DNA of 32,460 bases from Gemmatimonadota bacterium (GTDB lineage: Bacteria; Gemmatimonadota; Gemmatimonadetes; Gemmatimonadales; GWC2-71-9), in the NCBI GenBank assembly GCA_016794825.1, contig JAEUJH010000695.1, positions 1-32,460 on the forward strand. The letters are read 5' to 3'. The notes beneath the pieces are model-generated. The model saw only the letters and a list, made by a program, of their open reading frames with translations, was not told the DNA's origin and did not search any database. Shown in pieces: positions 8,149-15,746 of this stretch; the first letter of the stretch is position 1; each line of letters begins with the position of its first letter. The translations under genes and the position numbers were made by a program.

Positions 8149-8916
8149 GTGACGCCAAGAAGAAAACAGGCGCTGCTCCTGGCGCTCGTCGGCGCCTTCG
8201 CCGCCCAGACGTACCTCGTGTATCGGGACGAGGGCGGCGGGACGCTCGACCCGGTCGCGGCGCGAGGTCGGGCCATCTGGCACCGCGAGAACTGTCAGGT
8301 CTGCCACCAACTTTGGGGACTCGGTGGTTTCCTTGGCCCCGACCTCACCAACGCGGCGAGTCGAGTCGACAGCCTGCGCCTAACGACTCTGCTGACCACC
8401 GGCCGTGGGCAGATGCCCGCCCTCCAACTCCCAGCCGACGAAATCGCCGCGGTCCGCGCCTACTTGGTGGCGCTCGACCGGCCGGACCGCGGGCGCGGCC
8501 AGTTGCGTCTCGGTCGCGAGGGCGGCGGGAGTTGGGAGGCGTTTCATCGGGTGGCCGCGCCCCTGCTCCACCAATCGGCCGACTCGGCGGCGCGACGGGG
8601 GCGAGAACTCTTTGCCGCCCGCCCGTGCGGTGGGTGCCACCTCCCGCTCACGTCCAGCCCCGGCGGGCCTCCCGATGTGTCGACGTCGATCGCGCGCCTC
8701 GGTCCCGACTCGGTCGCGGCGATCCTGACGACCGGACGGCCCGACCGGGGAATGCCGGCACCGGCACCCGCCCTTCGGGCCGAGGAACGAACCGATCTCG
8801 TGGCCTTCCTGACCTGGCTCGGCGCCCGGCGCGATACCTTGAACGACCGGTTGGCCGCGACGGTCCCGGAACTCCAGTGGCGATGGCGCGACCTGAGGTG
8901 GTGGGAGTACCGATGA
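8149..8916 (+). CDS. Membrane-anchored diheme cytochrome c (NorC-like first domain)
   Basis: This should donate electrons to the NorB-like partner encoded next. An uncleaved N-terminal membrane anchor (about 6-25) is followed by two class-I cytochrome c domains. The first heme motif is CQVCH (49-53) with a likely Met ligand at 89 (GQMPAL). The second is CGGCH (160-164) with a likely Met ligand at 202 (RGMPAP). The first domain (RAIWHRENCQVCHQLWGLGG, then GPDLTN) closely resembles NorC, but canonical NorC has one heme and about 150 residues, while this protein has 255 residues and two hemes. The start is GTG at 8149; no strong ribosome-binding site is seen. The stop overlaps the next start (ATGA, 8913-8916), so the two are coupled. 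A cbb3-type CcoP-like donor is the alternative view. Confidence 0.88.
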   Translation: MTPRRKQALLLALVGAFAAQTYLVYRDEGGGTLDPVAARGRAIWHRENCQVCHQLWGLGGFLGPDLTNAASRVDSLRLTTLLTTGRGQMPALQLPADEIAAVRAYLVALDRPDRGRGQLRLGREGGGSWEAFHRVAAPLLHQSADSAARRGRELFAARPCGGCHLPLTSSPGGPPDVSTSIARLGPDSVAAILTTGRPDRGMPAPAPALRAEERTDLVAFLTWLGARRDTLNDRLAATVPELQWRWRDLRWWEYR

Positions 8917-10292
8917 GCGCCGACTCCCCGCTCGATCCCGGCCGACGTTACGCGACGCTGACGTTGCTCCGCGGCGCCCTGACGGCCCTGGCGTTGACGC
9001 TGGTCTTTGGCCTCCTGGCGGCCCTCTACACCATCCCCGCGTTGGCACCCGTCTTCCAGCGTTTCGGCCTCGATCTCCGCCAACTCCGCCCGCTCCACGA
9101 CACCTTCGCCAGCTGCTGGATCTTCCTCGGCGGCGCCACCGTGGTCCATCACTTCCTCGGGCGTCGAGCTGGGCCAATGACGGGCGCCGACCGCTGGCGG
9201 CTGCAAATTCAGCTGGTGGCGTGGGCGGCGGCGGGTCTCGGCATCCTGGTGACGCTGCTCTTTCGGATCGGGACCGGCCGCGAGTACCTCGGCTTCCATC
9301 CGGCCCTTTCGGCGCTCATCGTGGTCGGGTGGCTCTGCTACGTCGTCAATTTCTTTCGGGTCGTCGCGCCCACCTTCTGGTCCGAACCCGTATACGTCAC
9401 CATGTGGGGGGTCGGATTCCTCTTCTTCCTCGTCACCTTCGCGGAGCAGCACGCGTACCTGATCCCCGGCATCTTCGCCGACCCGATCCGCGACCTCCAG
9501 ATTCAGTGGAAGGCGACCGGAACCCTGGTCGGGAGCTATAACCTGTTCGTCTACGGATCGCTGAGCTACGCCACCGTGACCCTGTCCGGCGACGACCGCT
9601 ACGCCCGGTCCGGCACCGCGTACGCTCTCCTTGGCGTCGGGCTGCTCAACTCGTTCACCAACTTCGGACATCACACCTACCACCTGCCCCAGCGCCCGTT
9701 GGTCCACTGGATCTCGTTCGTGGTCAGCATGACCGAAATCATCGTGCTGGCCAGAGCGGTGCTCGACCTCTGGCGGGTGACGCGCGATCACCGAGGAGGG
9801 CTGAGCCCGGTGACGACCGCCTTTGCCGCGGCCAAGTGGTGGACGACCGTGATCCTGGCGACCGCTATCCTGATCTCGATCCCGCCCGTCAACGCGCTCG
9901 TTCATGGCACCTATCTGGTGACCGGGCACGCGATGGGGGCGACCATCGGGATCGACACCATGATCCTGCTCGGCGCGATCGTCTGGATCCTCGCCGAGAC
10001 GACCGGACGGGAAACCGGCCGAGCCGGGCCCGATCCAGCCATGCTTCGCCACGCGATTCTCGGCCTCAACGTCGGGGTGGCGGTGCTGGTGGGGTGGCTT
10101 CATGTGGCGGGCCTGGCCACGGCCCTGACTCGCGCCGGACTTGGCCCCGACGCGACCTACGTCCTGCCGCCGTGGTTGGCGACGTCACAGGGAATCCTCC
10201 TGCTGGCCGGCGGTTGTCTGACGGTGTGGTTCGGCGCCGCCCTGCTGATCCGAGTCGCGCCAACGGCCTTTCGCCCGACCCGCCAGGGCTAG
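8913..10292 (+). CDS. NorB-like heme-copper superfamily subunit with altered Fe-B and heme b ligands (459 aa)
   Basis: It has about 12 membrane helices and the length of NorB. Conserved landmarks are H62 (heme b ligand), HH at 253-254 (metal-B ligands), E275 (equivalent of Glu280 in Pseudomonas NorB, same 21-residue spacing from HH) and H339 (proximal ligand of heme b3, 8 residues after an HGT motif at 331). The canonical HLWVEG motif reads NLFVYG (210-215), so the third Fe-B histidine is Asn and the nearby Glu is Tyr. The canonical HGHM reads HAMG (339-342), so by spacing the second heme b histidine is Met341. His-to-Asn at this Fe-B position is, as recalled, a feature of NO dismutase-type proteins; several divergent NOR families also differ here. 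Function is therefore open: NO reduction, NO dismutation or another electron sink. A canonical NO reductase call is not justified. Confidence 0.85.
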   Translation: MSADSPLDPGRRYATLTLLRGALTALALTLVFGLLAALYTIPALAPVFQRFGLDLRQLRPLHDTFASCWIFLGGATVVHHFLGRRAGPMTGADRWRLQIQLVAWAAAGLGILVTLLFRIGTGREYLGFHPALSALIVVGWLCYVVNFFRVVAPTFWSEPVYVTMWGVGFLFFLVTFAEQHAYLIPGIFADPIRDLQIQWKATGTLVGSYNLFVYGSLSYATVTLSGDDRYARSGTAYALLGVGLLNSFTNFGHHTYHLPQRPLVHWISFVVSMTEIIVLARAVLDLWRVTRDHRGGLSPVTTAFAAAKWWTTVILATAILISIPPVNALVHGTYLVTGHAMGATIGIDTMILLGAIVWILAETTGRETGRAGPDPAMLRHAILGLNVGVAVLVGWLHVAGLATALTRAGLGPDATYVLPPWLATSQGILLLAGGCLTVWFGAALLIRVAPTAFRPTRQG

Positions 10293-10298
10293 CCTCCG

Positions 10299-11291
10299 CT
10301 ATCGTCCGATCGGGACTCGAAGCGAGTGGAGCGCCCGTCGGGTCTCCACCGCCGTCACCTCCTTGCGCCAGTCGGATGAGCCATGGATCGACTCCTGCGG
10401 ATGCGCCTGTTCGGCCGCCACCGCCGCGACCCGGTCGATCACCGTGTCATCCAGCCCGCGACCGAGCGCGAAATCGAGTTGCTTGACCAGCCGCGGCTCC
10501 GGCATCAGGGCACCCAGCACCACGACGAGGCTGGCCGTGCGGCCGACCTCGTCCTGCTCCAGCGCGACGGCCACGCCCAGCTGGGGAAAGTCGATGGCGG
10601 CGCGGCGGCGGACCTTGCGGTAGGTCGCCCGTCGGAGGCCACGCGGCGCGGGAACCCGGATCCCGGTCAGCAGCGCGGACGGCGGCGTGTGGCAATGGCC
10701 CGGGAAGCGCCCGTCGATCGCGTAGAGCCGGCGGATGGGAACGACCAGGGGTCCCGCGGCCGTCAGGAAGTCGAGTTGGGCGTCGAGCGCCATCAACAGC
10801 GGGGCCGAGTCGTTGGCGCGCGCCGCGACGCACCGCTTGCCGGATCCGATCACGTGGCAGAAGTCGCCATCCTTCTTCAGGCAATGGCCCAACGCCGCTC
10901 GCCACGCCGGCGTCTGATTGTAGTAGAGACAGCGGGTGTCGAGCATGACGTTCCCGCCCAGGGTGGCCCGATTGCGGTGCAACGGGCCCGCCACCAGGGC
11001 CAGGGCCTCGGCCAGGGCCGGCAGGTGAGTCCGGAGCGCGGGATCCTCGATCAGATCGACGAGCAGCGATCCCGCCCCCAGCGACACCTCGCCGTCGGCC
11101 ACCGCCACGCCGACGGGCAGGATCCGCGACAGGCTGATCAGGTCGCTCGTGTCGTAGAGGCGGTGCTTCAGGTTCGGGATCAAATCGGTGCCGCCCGCCA
11201 GGTAGAGGGCCCCGGGATGACGGGAGTGCAACGCCACCGCCTCGGCCAGACTGGCCGGGACATGGACCCTCACCTCGGGCAGTCGCATCAT
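10299..11291 (-). CDS. hcrB: 4-hydroxybenzoyl-CoA reductase, FAD/4Fe-4S (beta) subunit
   Basis: This is the flavin subunit of the molybdenum enzyme that removes the para-hydroxyl group of 4-hydroxybenzoyl-CoA to give benzoyl-CoA. The FAD-binding motif AGGTDLIPNLK is at about 32-42 and the second at LGGNVMLDTR (111-120). What separates it from ordinary xanthine-oxidase FAD subunits is an inserted loop with four cysteines at 121, 137, 145 and 154 (spacing 16-8-9). This is the arrangement recalled for the extra [4Fe-4S] cluster of Thauera HcrB. At 330 aa the length fits. The ATG at 11291 overlaps the preceding stop by 4 nt. It is the last gene of the operon and ends 6 bp from the convergent NorB-like gene, with no clear terminator between. 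Confidence 0.9.
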   Translation of the reverse strand: MMRLPEVRVHVPASLAEAVALHSRHPGALYLAGGTDLIPNLKHRLYDTSDLISLSRILPVGVAVADGEVSLGAGSLLVDLIEDPALRTHLPALAEALALVAGPLHRNRATLGGNVMLDTRCLYYNQTPAWRAALGHCLKKDGDFCHVIGSGKRCVAARANDSAPLLMALDAQLDFLTAAGPLVVPIRRLYAIDGRFPGHCHTPPSALLTGIRVPAPRGLRRATYRKVRRRAAIDFPQLGVAVALEQDEVGRTASLVVVLGALMPEPRLVKQLDFALGRGLDDTVIDRVAAVAAEQAHPQESIHGSSDWRKEVTAVETRRALHSLRVPIGR

Positions 11292-14095
11292 CGCCGCTGA
11301 TCCGCGTTGGCGGCCGCGGCGCGGATCGCCGCGAGGACCCGTTCCGGCGTGAACGGCAGGTGCCGGAGCCGCGCCCCGCAGGCATGGCGAATCGCGTTGG
11401 CGATGGCGGGGATGGCGGGATGGAGCGGTCCTTCGCCCGCCTCCTTGGCCCCGTAGGGACCGTTCGGATCGGGCTCCTCGACGATCATCGCCTCGATGAC
11501 CGGGGTATCGAGAATCGTGGCGATCCGGTAGTCGAGCAGATTGGGCCCGACGGGAAGGCCGTTGTCGCGAAACTCCCACCCCTCCAGCATCGCCTCGGAA
11601 AAGCCCATGTACACCGAGCCCTCGATCTGACCCTCGACGGCGATCGGACTGATCGCGCGGCCGCAATCGTGGGCGGCCCAGATCTTGGCGACGACGACGA
11701 CGCCCGTGTCGGGATCGACCTCGACTTCGGCCACGTGCGCGGTGGCGGAATACGCCGGCGAGGCCCCGATCGTGCCCCCCCGGTAGTCGCCGCCGACCCT
11801 GATGGTTCGGAATCCTCCGGTGGTCGCCAGGGTGCCGAACTTGGTCTCCGCCAGCACCAGGACGTCGGCGGTCGGGTACGGCCGTCCGCCGGCGTGCCAG
11901 GTTCCCAATGCCCTGGTGACCTGATCGAGCCCGACCCCGGCGTGTTCCGCCAGTGCTTCGGTCATGGCGCGACCGAGCGCCGCGCCCGCCTGTCGGGCAG
12001 CTTCGCCCGCCATCAGCGTCACCCGGGAGCTGTAGGACCCGAGGTCGACCGGGGTCAGCTCGGTGTCGCCCGCGACGACCGTGATCCGCTCGACCGGCAC
12101 GCCCGTCTCTTCGGCCACGACGGCGGCGAGCATGGCGCTGCTCCCCTGCCCGATCTCGTTGGTGCCGGAAAACACCGTGAGGCGGCCGGAACGGTCGGCT
12201 CGAACCACCACGCCGGACTGCGGCATCTCGTTCGGGTAGATCGGATAGGCCGTCCCGCTGATGTACATGCTGGTCGCGACGCCGAGGCCCCGATTCGGGG
12301 GCATGGCGTGATAGCGGCGCTTCCATTCGGACGCGGCCTCGACCCGATCGAGGCACTCGCGAATGCCGCAGCTGCCCAACCGGAAGCCGTTGATCGTGGT
12401 GGCGCCGTTGCCGAGGGCGTTGCGGCGCCGGACCTCGATCGGATCGAGGCCCAGCGCCAGGGCGGCTTCGTCCAACGCGGTCTCGAGCGGAAACCGGGGC
12501 TGGACCGAGCCATGGCCGCGTTTCGGCCCGCAGGCCGGCTTGTTGGTGTAGATCCGCCGGGACCGGAATCGGTAGGTCCCGAACCCGATCGGCCCGGTCA
12601 GCAGCTGGCCCGCGTAGTACGTGGTGACCAGGCCGAAGCTGTGATAGGCACCCCCGTCCACGATCACGTCGGAATCGACCGCCGCGACCCGGCCGTCGGC
12701 ATCCAGCCCGAGGGAAAACTTGAAGTCCATGGGATGGCGGCCCCGATGAGCGGCGAACACCTCCTCCCGACTGTAGAGAATCTTGACTGGCCGGCCGGCC
12801 CGTCGGGCCAGGAACGCGGCGCAGAACTCCAGGTCGAACGGCTCCGACTTGCCCCCGAACGCGCCGCCGACGGTCGGGGCAATGACCCGGACCCGGGCCG
12901 GGTCGAGTTCGAGGACCTTGGCCAGTTCCCGATGGAGGTAGTGGGAGACCTGAGTCGACGAATGGACGGTCAGGTCGCCATCGGGCCCCCAGCTCGCCAC
13001 GGCGCAGTGCGGCTCGATGGCGGCGTGGGTCGAACCGCCGTAATGCCACTCGCCCTCGACCACCACCGCGGCCCGCGCCAGGGCCTGGTCGACATCGCCG
13101 AACTCGAGCGACACATCCTTGCAGACGTTGTCCTCCCGCGGGCGCCCCTTCCAGTCGTGGGTATGAACGAGCGGCGCGCCGTCGGCCATGGCGTGCGCCG
13201 GCGACAGCACGGCCGGCAGGGGCTCATACTCCACCCGGATCGCGGCCGCCGCGACCCGCGCCGTGGCTTCGTCGCGCGCGGCGACCGCCGCGACGCCCTC
13301 GCCAACGTAGCGGACGACTCCCCGAGCCAGCACCGTCTCATCCGGGGTCCAGGGAATGATCCCGAACGTGATGGCGAGATCCTCGCCGGTCATCGCCGCG
13401 TAGACGCCTTCGAGAGCCAGCGCCGGCCCCACGTCGATCGAGACGATCCGGGCATGGGCGTGAGGCGAGCGCAGAATGACGCCGTGGGCCATCCGCGGCA
13501 ACGTGATGTCGTCGGCGTACCGGGCCGCGCCGGTGGCCTTGGCGATCGCGTCGGGCTTCCGCGCCGGGGCGCCGACCATGATCCGACCGTCCGCCGCGGG
13601 CCCGAGTTGCACCGAGGTGGCGAGGGGCGGGTCCGAGGCCGCCAGCTCGACGGCCGCCACGATCTTGGTGTAACCGGTGCATCGACAGAGGTTGCCCGCC
13701 AACGCCGCCTTGATCTGATCCGTCGTCGGGCGCGGGTGGCGGGACAGGAGCGCCGAGGCGGACAGCATCATCCCCGGTTGACAGAAGCCGCACTGGAGCG
13801 CGCCCGCCTGGTCGAAGGCCCGTTGCAGCCGGGACGGGCCGTCGGAGCCGGCCAGACCCTCGATGGTGGTGACGGCGCGGTCGGCGACCTCGCGCGCCAG
13901 GGTGCAACAGGCCAGAATCGGCCGGCCGTCGACCAGAACCGTGCAGGCCCCGCAGTCCCCCTTGTCGCACCCCTGCTTCGTCCCGGTCAGGCCGAGGTGA
14001 TAGCGGAGCACTTCCAGGAGGGTGTCGGCCGAAGCCACCGGCACCTCGACCCGCTCGCCATTCACGACGAAGGACAGCGATTCCCGCGGGGTCAT
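11288..14095 (-). CDS. hcrCA: 4-hydroxybenzoyl-CoA reductase, fused 2Fe-2S (gamma) and molybdopterin (alpha) subunits
   Basis: One 935-residue chain combines what are usually two proteins (HcrC about 160 aa, HcrA about 770 aa). Residues 1-155 carry two [2Fe-2S] sites: C43, C48, C51, C63 (plant-type) and C102, C105, C137, C139. From about 172 the molybdenum subunit begins (IMVGAPARKPDAIAKATGAARYADDI) and runs to the end, with the VGGAFGGKSEP and GTNEIGQGSS cofactor motifs and the EAGEGPLHPA motif holding the catalytic-type Glu. The FAD subunit follows with an ATGA overlap. Together they should form the cytoplasmic reductase that feeds benzoyl-CoA to the downstream reductase in this operon. Specificity is inferred mainly from the HcrB partner and the context; other xanthine-oxidase-family CoA-ester reductases are possible. 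Confidence 0.88.
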   Translation of the reverse strand: MTPRESLSFVVNGERVEVPVASADTLLEVLRYHLGLTGTKQGCDKGDCGACTVLVDGRPILACCTLAREVADRAVTTIEGLAGSDGPSRLQRAFDQAGALQCGFCQPGMMLSASALLSRHPRPTTDQIKAALAGNLCRCTGYTKIVAAVELAASDPPLATSVQLGPAADGRIMVGAPARKPDAIAKATGAARYADDITLPRMAHGVILRSPHAHARIVSIDVGPALALEGVYAAMTGEDLAITFGIIPWTPDETVLARGVVRYVGEGVAAVAARDEATARVAAAAIRVEYEPLPAVLSPAHAMADGAPLVHTHDWKGRPREDNVCKDVSLEFGDVDQALARAAVVVEGEWHYGGSTHAAIEPHCAVASWGPDGDLTVHSSTQVSHYLHRELAKVLELDPARVRVIAPTVGGAFGGKSEPFDLEFCAAFLARRAGRPVKILYSREEVFAAHRGRHPMDFKFSLGLDADGRVAAVDSDVIVDGGAYHSFGLVTTYYAGQLLTGPIGFGTYRFRSRRIYTNKPACGPKRGHGSVQPRFPLETALDEAALALGLDPIEVRRRNALGNGATTINGFRLGSCGIRECLDRVEAASEWKRRYHAMPPNRGLGVATSMYISGTAYPIYPNEMPQSGVVVRADRSGRLTVFSGTNEIGQGSSAMLAAVVAEETGVPVERITVVAGDTELTPVDLGSYSSRVTLMAGEAARQAGAALGRAMTEALAEHAGVGLDQVTRALGTWHAGGRPYPTADVLVLAETKFGTLATTGGFRTIRVGGDYRGGTIGASPAYSATAHVAEVEVDPDTGVVVVAKIWAAHDCGRAISPIAVEGQIEGSVYMGFSEAMLEGWEFRDNGLPVGPNLLDYRIATILDTPVIEAMIVEEPDPNGPYGAKEAGEGPLHPAIPAIANAIRHACGARLRHLPFTPERVLAAIRAAAANADQRR

Positions 14096-14110
14096 GGCGG
14101 CGTCTCCCGG

Positions 14111-14671
14111 TCAGCCGAGCGCGGCGGCCTCTCGAGCAAGATCATCGGCGAGCACCGCGAAGCGATCGCGGAGTTCCGCCACCGCCTCGTCCGCCTGCGC
14201 CCGGGAGAAGTCGGCCGCGAGCGTCGTGGCGGCGGCGCCCGTGACCATCCGGGCGGCCATCGGAAAGAGGACGTGATCTTCCTTCATGATGTGGTCGCGG
14301 AGCAGCTCGACGTAGGCCTGGCTGGCCTCGGACAGCGCCCGGGCCGCGCCGGCGTCGCCGTCGGCCAGCCGGCGGGCGCCATCGGCCATGGCGGCGATCA
14401 AGGCTCGACCGTGGACGTGTTCGTCGAGCATCACGGCCACCGGCCCGGCCTCGCGCGGAAGGCCGGCCTCCACCAGGGCGGGAAACAGTAGTTCCTCCTC
14501 CTTGTGGTGATGGCGCCCGTCCGCGAAGCCCTTCAGGAAGGTGATCGCCTCGGTAAAGAACGCCGGCCGAACCGACCCGCCGCGCACGAGGTAAGCGGCG
14601 GCCCGCTCGACCGCGTCCAACACGCGTTCGATGGTTCGGTGTTCGTTCATCAGGACGGCAACCGGCTCCAT
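14111..14671 (-). CDS. Hemerythrin-like (HHE) di-iron protein
   Basis: This 186-residue four-helix protein has ligand-type residues at H11 (NEHRTIE), H54-H56 with E58-E60 (HHHKEEELLFP), H85 (DEHVHGR), H127 and E131 (DHIMKEDHVLFP). That pattern is typical of HHE/hemerythrin domains that bind a non-heme di-iron site. Known family roles include O2 or NO binding, iron storage and repair of Fe-S clusters. A ribosome-binding site (GAGAGG) precedes the ATG at 14671. It lies inside the benzoyl-CoA operon between had and hcrCA. An O2-scavenging or Fe-S-protective job for the oxygen-sensitive reductases is plausible but is inference from position only. Confidence 0.85.
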   Translation of the reverse strand: MEPVAVLMNEHRTIERVLDAVERAAAYLVRGGSVRPAFFTEAITFLKGFADGRHHHKEEELLFPALVEAGLPREAGPVAVMLDEHVHGRALIAAMADGARRLADGDAGAARALSEASQAYVELLRDHIMKEDHVLFPMAARMVTGAAATTLAADFSRAQADEAVAELRDRFAVLADDLAREAAALG

Positions 14672-14681
14672 GGTCTACCTC

Positions 14682-15746
14682 TCAAGGGACGAGAACGGCC
14701 CGCCGGGCCAGCCCGCCGTGGTGGGCCCGATCGAAGACCTCGTTGATCTGTTCCAGCGGAAAGCGTTCGACGAAGGGCTTGACCCTGACCCGCCCGGCGC
14801 CGATCCAATCGAGCAACTCGGGATAGACCAACGGATCGGCCCCCCAGTTGCCCCGCGCGACGGCGTCGAACGCCATCAGATTGGAGAGGCAGATCTCCAC
14901 CTTGTCCATGGTGAAGCCCACCACCGCCAGCGACGCGCCGTACCCCAGGAGGGCGTAGGCCGTCTCCTGACCAGGCTTGGTCCCGGACGTCTCGAAGATC
15001 TTCCAGCGGTGGGGCGGGGCACCCAGGGCTTCCGCCGCGGCCCGAACCCTCTGCCGGAGTTCCTTGATCGGAACCCCGCCGACGGCAATCGTCGCCAGCG
15101 CGCCGGCCGTCGCCGCCTGAGCCAGCTTGTCGGGATCGACGTCGAGCGCGATGACCCGGGCGCCGGCCGCCGCCGCGATCTGCACCGCGTGCAGCCCGAT
15201 CCCGCCGGTACCCACCACCACCGCCAGGTCGCCGGGCCGGACGCCGGCGCGGGCCACCGCCTGAAATGGAGTGGCGACCGCGTCGGAGACCACGGCAAGC
15301 TCCCACAGCGCGTGGTCGTCGAGAACCTTGGCGGGCACCGGACAGAGGTAGCGCGCCGGCACGGTCAGGTGCGACGCGAAGCCGCCGTCGCGATCGTTGC
15401 CCGGCATGATCTGCTTCCGGCAAATCGAGCGGAGGTCGGCCCGGCACAGATCGCACTCGCCGCAGGGCAACACGGCCGGGACGATGACCGGCCGGCCAAC
15501 CAACCCGCCGTCGACCCCGGTCCCGACCGCCCGGACCGTGCCGCTCACCTCGTGTCCCAGGACCAGGGGCAACGCCTTGCGGGTCCGCACGCCCTGATGG
15601 AGAAAGGACAGGTCGGTGTGGCAGACCCCGCAGCCGGACACCTCGACCAGGGCCTCGCCCGGCCCGGGTGGCACCAGCTCGCGGACGATGCGTTCCAACG
15701 GACGGCCGGGCGCGGTCATCGCCCAGGCGGTGTAGCGATCGGTCAT
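14682..15746 (-). CDS. had: 6-hydroxycyclohex-1-ene-1-carbonyl-CoA dehydrogenase
   Basis: This is a medium-chain zinc dehydrogenase of 354 aa. Catalytic zinc ligands are seen in CGVCHTD (C42) and GHE (64-66). Structural zinc cysteines are C95, C98, C101 and C109. The nucleotide-binding GTGGIG is at 179-184. Length and sequence style (start with TAWAMTAPGRPLERI, later HRWKIFETSGTKPGQETAY and GADPLVYPELLDW) match Had/BzdX, which oxidises 6-hydroxycyclohex-1-ene-1-carbonyl-CoA to the 6-oxo compound with NAD+. It sits with dch and a ring hydrolase in the same operon, which supports the assignment over a generic alcohol dehydrogenase. The start ATG overlaps the ligase stop (ATGA). Confidence 0.87.
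   Translation of the reverse strand: MTDRYTAWAMTAPGRPLERIVRELVPPGPGEALVEVSGCGVCHTDLSFLHQGVRTRKALPLVLGHEVSGTVRAVGTGVDGGLVGRPVIVPAVLPCGECDLCRADLRSICRKQIMPGNDRDGGFASHLTVPARYLCPVPAKVLDDHALWELAVVSDAVATPFQAVARAGVRPGDLAVVVGTGGIGLHAVQIAAAAGARVIALDVDPDKLAQAATAGALATIAVGGVPIKELRQRVRAAAEALGAPPHRWKIFETSGTKPGQETAYALLGYGASLAVVGFTMDKVEICLSNLMAFDAVARGNWGADPLVYPELLDWIGAGRVRVKPFVERFPLEQINEVFDRAHHGGLARRAVLVP

Noticed and set aside
8046-8912. Upstream extension of the NorB-like frame from TTG 8046
   Set aside because: It overlaps the whole cytochrome c gene in another frame; the ATG at 8913 gives an ATGA overlap and the normal NorB length.
8913-10292. Plain annotation as cytochrome c-dependent nitric oxide reductase subunit B
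   Set aside because: One Fe-B histidine, the nearby Glu and one heme b histidine are replaced, so the canonical activity cannot be assumed.
10299-11291. Xanthine dehydrogenase or CO dehydrogenase FAD subunit
   Set aside because: The four-cysteine loop with 16-8-9 spacing is specific to 4-hydroxybenzoyl-CoA reductase beta subunits as far as is known.
11360-14491. 1043-codon plus-strand ORF opposite hcrCA
   Set aside because: It mirrors the codon structure of the real minus-strand gene, is rich in Arg/Gly/Asp/His without any domain, and crosses into the next gene. GC-driven antisense shadow.
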